In this document: piece by piece, positions 59,935-64,000 of the stretch | Layout of the letters: each line of letters begins with the position of its first letter | How positions within the stretch are numbered: position 1 is the stretch's first letter | Assembly: GCF_018614095.1 (NCBI RefSeq) | Contig: NZ_JAGGOY010000059.1 | Span: 65,531 to 129,530 of the forward strand | Length of the DNA stretch: 64,000 nt | Reading direction: 5' to 3' | From: Streptomyces sp. ISL-87 | GTDB lineage: Bacteria > Actinomycetota > Actinomycetes > Streptomycetales > Streptomycetaceae | Program-made: the position numbers and the translations under genes | The notes under the pieces: model-generated | The model's input: the letters and a program-made list of their open reading frames with translations, nothing else | Databases searched by the model: none | Told to the model about the DNA's origin: nothing

Positions 59935-61302
59935 TCAAGGGCCGGCCGTCACCGCCACGAGGCGTTCGTACGCCGCCAGTACGGTCCGGGACTGGTGCTC
60001 CACCTGCGTGGCCACCGGCACCCAGCGGGCCTGGAACCGGGCCGCGAACTCCTCGCACCAGCCGGTGACCAGGCGGTCCAGTCCGGGCGCCGCCGGATGG
60101 CCCTGCGCGCGCAGGACACGCAGCAGCATCGCGGCGGCGCGCAGCGAGAGGCGCCGGCCGAAGGCGTCGATGCTGCCGATGTGCGCGGTGCTTGCCTCCA
60201 GGGCCGCCCCGCCACTGGTCCACTCCGTGGCGATACGGGGGATCAGCGCCAGCGTCCAGTCCACCGCCCGCAGCAGCGGGTCCTCGCTGCCGTCCCCGCC
60301 GCGCGCCTCCTCCCCCCGTACCCCTGCCCGTACCTCCTCCGGTACCTCTGCCCGTACCCCCTCCCGTAGCCCTTCCCGTGCCCGGGTCACCAGCGCGGCG
60401 TCCTCGGTGAGCCGCCGGGCCAGCATCCGCAGGGCCTGCCGCGGATCCGGGTGCGGGGCCGGGTCGTCCACCAGGTCGGAGGCCCACATGGGCACCTCGA
60501 CGATCGCGGTGGTGCCGGCGTACCGGTGGGCGCGGTACCAGGTGCTCAGCCGGGTGTCCTCCGGATGGAAGGCCGCGGCGGCCTCGGTCCCGGGCTCCGG
60601 CATCACGAAGATCCCCGGCCCCGGGGAGGGCCAGCCGGCCGCGTCCGAGGCGGCGGTCTCCACGGGGATGCGCAGCTCGGCGGCGGACTTGCCGAAGGGC
60701 TCGGCCAGGCCCGGTACGTCCCGGGTGAGCTGGACCCAGGAGCCGCCGAGGTCGGTGCCGTGGAGGGAGACCTGGAGGATGGGCCGCAGCTCGTCGATGA
60801 GGGCGGTCAGGGCGAGGGTCTCGGGCGGCAGCCGGTCCGGGGGCAGTAAAGAGGGCGCCCACTCGGGCTGTTCGGGGCCGGGGGGCCGGAAGAAGTTCCG
60901 GTGGTAGTCGAGGAGGGAGTACGGGTGGGGCGTGCGGTGCAGGTTCGCGCCGTCGGGGTCCGCGCAGAGGAGGAAATGCCAGCCGCAGTCGGCGCGGGGG
61001 GCGGCGTCGCGGATGACGTGGCGTGCGAGCGCGAGGGCGGTGGCCCCGCCGACGGGTTCGTTCGCGTGGGCCCCGGCGACCACGAGCACGTGCCGTGGCC
61101 TGCCGGGGGCCTGCGAGCGGCTGCTCGGGCGGCCGTCGGGGTTGACGGAGAGCAGCCAGAGCGGTGCTCCGCCCCGGGAGGTGCCGGCCTGGCGGAGCCG
61201 GACCAGGGCGGGGTGTTCGTCCGCCAGGGCGCGGGCGGCCAGGGCCAGTTCGTGGGGCGTGGGGTAGCACATGTCTCGGATGAGGGTCACAAGTGATGCC
61301 AT
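59935..61302 (-). CDS. M14 family zinc carboxypeptidase
   Basis: 455 residues. VVAGAHANEPVGG gives the zinc-binding HxxE, and the third ligand lies in QVSLHGTDLGGSW. DPDGANLHRTPHPYSLLDYH is the substrate-binding Asn/Arg region and TAIVEVPMW the catalytic Glu. No signal peptide is visible, so it may be cytoplasmic and act on peptide or muropeptide fragments. A Glu/Arg/Val repeat at about residues 310-335 corresponds to imperfect DNA repeats near 60310-60380. Confidence 0.88.
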   Translation of the reverse strand: MASLVTLIRDMCYPTPHELALAARALADEHPALVRLRQAGTSRGGAPLWLLSVNPDGRPSSRSQAPGRPRHVLVVAGAHANEPVGGATALALARHVIRDAAPRADCGWHFLLCADPDGANLHRTPHPYSLLDYHRNFFRPPGPEQPEWAPSLLPPDRLPPETLALTALIDELRPILQVSLHGTDLGGSWVQLTRDVPGLAEPFGKSAAELRIPVETAASDAAGWPSPGPGIFVMPEPGTEAAAAFHPEDTRLSTWYRAHRYAGTTAIVEVPMWASDLVDDPAPHPDPRQALRMLARRLTEDAALVTRAREGLREGVRAEVPEEVRAGVRGEEARGGDGSEDPLLRAVDWTLALIPRIATEWTSGGAALEASTAHIGSIDAFGRRLSLRAAAMLLRVLRAQGHPAAPGLDRLVTGWCEEFAARFQARWVPVATQVEHQSRTVLAAYERLVAVTAGP

Positions 61303-61329
61303 GCCCGCCGCGCACGCCCCCTACTGCTC

Positions 61330-61565
61330 CGCGTGCCCCGCCATTTCCCCCGGAAGGCCCTGGCCAACGGGGTTCCGTGCGCGGGGGCTCCGCCCCCACA
61401 CCCTTGGGCGGCAAGCCCACCCCGGCTGCCGCTGCGCGGGCTTCTCCCCGCCCCGCCCTTTCACCGTTTCCCGGGGCAGTGCCCCGGACCCCGTTCGGCC
61501 GCGGCACCGCTGCCGGGGGCCAGCCCCCGGACCCCCCACGCCTCGAACGCCGGCGAGGCTGTCCT
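61330..61565. repeat. Streptomyces-type intergenic palindromic repeat cluster
   Basis: The 269-bp gap between the convergent-oriented carboxypeptidase and lpd stop regions contains stacked palindromes (GGGGGCTCCGCCCCC at 61383-61397, GCCGGGGGCCAGCCCCCGG near 61513) and CTCGAACGCCGGCGAGGCTG near 61542. The last resembles an interspersed repeat common downstream of Streptomyces genes. It may act as a terminator or mRNA stabiliser for lpd. Confidence 0.7.
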
Positions 61566-61571
61566 TAGGGG

Positions 61572-63044
61572 TTACTGCTGGTGGAGGCCGCGGCCCGACA
61601 GGGTCAGGAAGGCTTCGCCCACCGCCTCCGACAGCGTCGGGTGGGCGTGGATGTGCCGGGCCACATCCGCCGGCTCCGCGTCCCAGCCCACGATCAGCTG
61701 GCTCTCCGCGATCATCTCCGAGACGTGCGGCCCCACCAGGTGCACGCCCAGCACCCGCCCGCCCCGCTCCGCGACCACCTTCACCGTCCCGCCCTGTCCG
61801 TGCACCATCCCCTTGGCAACCGCCGTCAACGGCATCGAGTTGACGACCACGTCGTACGCCCGCCCCCGCGCCTCCGCCTCCGTCAGCCCGACCGACGCGG
61901 TCTGCGGTGAGGAGTACGTCACCCTCGGCACCGCCGCGTAGTCCACCGGCGCGCTCGGCACCCCGGCCAGCGTCTCCGCCACCAGCAGCCCCTCCGCGAA
62001 CGAGGCGTGCGCCAGCCCCAGCGACGGCGGCGGCAGCAGGTCGCCCACCACGTGGATCCCCGGCACCGCGGTCTCCAGCCGGGACCAGTCGGCCGGCGCC
62101 ACGAACCCCCGCTCGTCGGTGGCCAGTCCGGCCGCCGCGAGGTCCAGCCCGTCGGTCACCGGGACCCGCCCGACCGCGACCAGCAGCCGCTCCGCCGTCA
62201 GCTCCCGTAGCTCCCCGCGCGCCGTCCGCACGGTGGCCCGTACACCCCCGGCACCGGACGACAGCCGTTCGACACCCTCCAGCCGCGCCCCGGTCTGTAC
62301 GTCGATACCGCGCTTCTTCAGGCCCCGCGCCAGATGCCGGGAAACATCCGCGTCCTCCAGCGGAACCAGCCGGTCCGCGGCCTCCACCAGCGTCACCTCG
62401 GCGCCCATCGAGCGGTGGAAGGAGGCGTACTCCACCCCGATCGCCCCGCCGCCCAGCACCAGCACCGAAGCCGGCAGCCCCGGCGCGAACAGGGCGTCGT
62501 CGCTGGTGACGACGGTGCGCCCGTCGGGTTCCAGACCCGGCAGGGTGCGCGGCCGCGAACCGGTGGCCAGTACGATCCCGCGGGTGGCGGTGAACTCCTG
62601 CCCGTCCGCGGTCCGGACGGTCCGCGGCCCGGTCAGCCGGGCGCTGCTGCGCACTACGCGCACGCCGGCGTGCTCCAGGTGCCCCTCCACCCCCTTGTGG
62701 TTGCGGGAGACGATGCCGTCCCGGGTCGCGGTCAGCGCCGGCCAGTCCACCGACTCCACGCTCGCCCGGACGCCCCACCGCTCGCGGGCCTCGGTTATGC
62801 CGTCCACGAGTTCGGCCGCGTGCAGCATGGCCTTGCTGGGGATGCACCCTCGGTGCAGGCAGGTCCCGCCGACCTTGTCGCGTTCCGCGAGGACGACCGT
62901 CAGGCCGAGGGCCGCGGCGCGCAGGGCGGTGCTGTAACCGCCTGTGCCGCCGCCGATCACGATCACGTCCACCGTGTTCGGCGTGTTCGGCGTGTTCGAC
63001 GTGATTTCCAAGCCCGTCGTGTTTCCCGTGCTGTTGGTGTTCAT
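61572..63044 (-). CDS. lpdA: Dihydrolipoyl dehydrogenase
   Basis: 490 residues with FAD motif VIVIGGGTGGYSTALRAA, redox-active disulfide GGTCLHRGC, NAD motif VLVLGGGAIGVEYASF, and the C-terminal catalytic HAHPTLSE (His-Glu pair). It regenerates lipoamide in 2-oxoacid dehydrogenase or glycine-cleavage complexes. ATG 63044 is used; an in-frame TTG lies at 63080. The N-terminus carries NTPNTPNT from a 9-bp repeat near 62972-62998. No E1/E2 genes are adjacent. Confidence 0.94.
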   Translation of the reverse strand: MNTNSTGNTTGLEITSNTPNTPNTVDVIVIGGGTGGYSTALRAAALGLTVVLAERDKVGGTCLHRGCIPSKAMLHAAELVDGITEARERWGVRASVESVDWPALTATRDGIVSRNHKGVEGHLEHAGVRVVRSSARLTGPRTVRTADGQEFTATRGIVLATGSRPRTLPGLEPDGRTVVTSDDALFAPGLPASVLVLGGGAIGVEYASFHRSMGAEVTLVEAADRLVPLEDADVSRHLARGLKKRGIDVQTGARLEGVERLSSGAGGVRATVRTARGELRELTAERLLVAVGRVPVTDGLDLAAAGLATDERGFVAPADWSRLETAVPGIHVVGDLLPPPSLGLAHASFAEGLLVAETLAGVPSAPVDYAAVPRVTYSSPQTASVGLTEAEARGRAYDVVVNSMPLTAVAKGMVHGQGGTVKVVAERGGRVLGVHLVGPHVSEMIAESQLIVGWDAEPADVARHIHAHPTLSEAVGEAFLTLSGRGLHQQ

Positions 63045-63127
63045 GTGGCCAGCCTGCTGGGGCTCCTTCGATAAGTCCAAGGCAATGATTTTCTTGCTTC
63101 CATGCAGGCTCTTTATGCTTGCCGCTT

Positions 63128-63994
63128 ATGAGCCTGCGTCAGATGGAGTACTTCCTCACCGTCGTGGAGGAGTCCTCCTTCACCCGCGCCGCCGAGATCC
63201 TGCACGTCACCCAGCCGGCCCTCTCCCACCAGGTCAAGGCCCTGGAGCGGTCCGTGGGCGGCGAGTTGCTGGAGCGGATGCCGCGCGCGGTCCGGCTCAC
63301 CCCCATGGGCCGCGCCTTCCTGCCGCACGCCCAGCTCGCCGTCCGCAGTGCCCGCCAGGCCGAGCGGGCCGCCCGCGCCGCCGCCGGGGCGCTCGGCGGC
63401 GAACTGCACATCGCCACGGTCCACGCCGTCGCCGTCGGCCTGCTGCCCGGCGTCGCCGCCCGCTGGCGGGCCCTGCACCCGGGCGTGGCGCTGGTGCTGC
63501 GCGAGTACGGGTCCACCGAGGCCCTGGAGGAACAGCTGGAGCGGGGCGTCGCCGACCTCGCCGTGGGGCCGGAGCCCAAGGAGTGGACGGGCCCGGTGGT
63601 TCCGGTCGGCCGGGAGGAGCTGGTGCTGGTCGTCCCGTTCGACGACCCTCTGGCCGGACGGGGCGCCGTCCGGCTCGCCGAGCTCGCCGACCGCGAGTGG
63701 ATCCGCTGCGCCATGGAACCGGTGATCCAGGGGCGGCCGTTCCTCGACTGGGCGTGCGGGCAGGTGGGTTTCACCCCGCGCACGGTGCTGCGTACGGAAC
63801 ACACCTCGACCGCGGTACGGATGGCCGCGGCCGGGGTCGGCATCGTCGTGGCCCCGGCCCACATGGTCCGGGGCGCCGTCGGCGAGGACTGCGTACTGCT
63901 CTCCCTCGACCCGCCGTGGCACCGGCCCCTGGCGGTCTTCTCCCGGGTCCCGCTGACCGGGGCGGCGGCGGCCTTCGCCGGGCTAGTGCCGTGA
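63128..63994 (+). CDS. LysR family transcriptional regulator
   Basis: 288 residues. The N-terminal winged HTH is at residues 1-60 (MSLRQMEYFLTVVEESSFTR, LHVTQPALSHQVKALE), followed by a periplasmic-binding-like effector domain (GELHIATVHAVAVGLLPGVA, GVADLAVGPEPKEWTGPVV). It is divergent from lpdA with an 83-bp AT-richer gap, so it may control lpdA as well as itself. ATG 63128 is preferred over TTG 63119. The gene is complete, ending 7 bp before the window edge. Confidence 0.93.
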   Translation: MSLRQMEYFLTVVEESSFTRAAEILHVTQPALSHQVKALERSVGGELLERMPRAVRLTPMGRAFLPHAQLAVRSARQAERAARAAAGALGGELHIATVHAVAVGLLPGVAARWRALHPGVALVLREYGSTEALEEQLERGVADLAVGPEPKEWTGPVVPVGREELVLVVPFDDPLAGRGAVRLAELADREWIRCAMEPVIQGRPFLDWACGQVGFTPRTVLRTEHTSTAVRMAAAGVGIVVAPAHMVRGAVGEDCVLLSLDPPWHRPLAVFSRVPLTGAAAAFAGLVP

Positions 63995-64000
63995 CCGGCA

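Noticed and set aside
61330..61565. Small protein gene in the gap before lpdA
   Set aside because: Open frames here translate to Pro/Arg/Gly-rich strings and the DNA is made of palindromic repeats.

Overview
The window is high-GC actinobacterial chromosome, almost certainly Streptomyces. The reasons are GTG starts and ATGA-type overlaps throughout, mycothiol-dependent formaldehyde oxidation, a murC-msrB pair, a conservon (cvnABCD) operon, Tat-exported enzymes and a Streptomyces-type palindromic repeat.

0-6 kb is housekeeping: the N-terminal part of a Tat-exported PhoX-like protein, OsmC, ZapE, a RibD-type reductase, a Usp-like protein, murC and msrB. 6.3-29.7 kb is one functional locus for complete choline catabolism: formaldehyde detoxification (mscR and an MBL-fold hydrolase), a secreted phosphorylcholine phosphatase, a three-component Rieske glycine-betaine demethylase (ferredoxin, reductase, oxygenase), an IclR-type regulator, choline dehydrogenase, a MetF-like protein, betaine aldehyde dehydrogenase, an ABC importer with a double-length permease, dimethylglycine oxidase and the four subunits of sarcosine oxidase. 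Several promoters here share one design: a TTGAC -35 element followed 31-32 nt downstream by GTTGCG, often as an inverted repeat close to TTGCG-N5-CGCAA. This suggests one regulator, probably the IclR protein, coordinates phosphorylcholine to glycine plus formaldehyde disposal. A phosphocholine-type phospholipase C at 50.9 kb could supply the substrate.

30-34 kb is the conservon operon and a carboxylate-amine ligase. 35-39.9 kb is a branched-chain amino-acid type (liv) ABC transporter with its binding protein on the opposite strand. 40-50.6 kb looks accessory: a cytochrome P450/epimerase deletion fusion, a VapBC-like toxin-antitoxin pair with a palindromic operator, a fragment of msrB, then an eight-gene minus-strand operon. 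That operon holds a TerY-P-like triad (vWA, Ser/Thr kinase, PP2C) with a RanBP2-type zinc-finger membrane protein, an SPFH-like protein, a STAND-like NTPase with a helical-repeat C-terminus and a small protein. It is the best candidate here for an undescribed signalling or defence system, but its PP2C and NTPase genes each carry a one-base frameshift.

50.9-64 kb returns to ordinary genes (phospholipase C, alpha/beta hydrolase, tRNA-His, M24 peptidase, treZ, FHA protein, GNAT, M14 carboxypeptidase, dihydrolipoyl dehydrogenase with a divergent LysR gene) mixed with decayed genes: a LysR pseudogene and a methyltransferase and ArsR pair that have both lost their N-termini. All calls come from reading the sequence; no database search was run.
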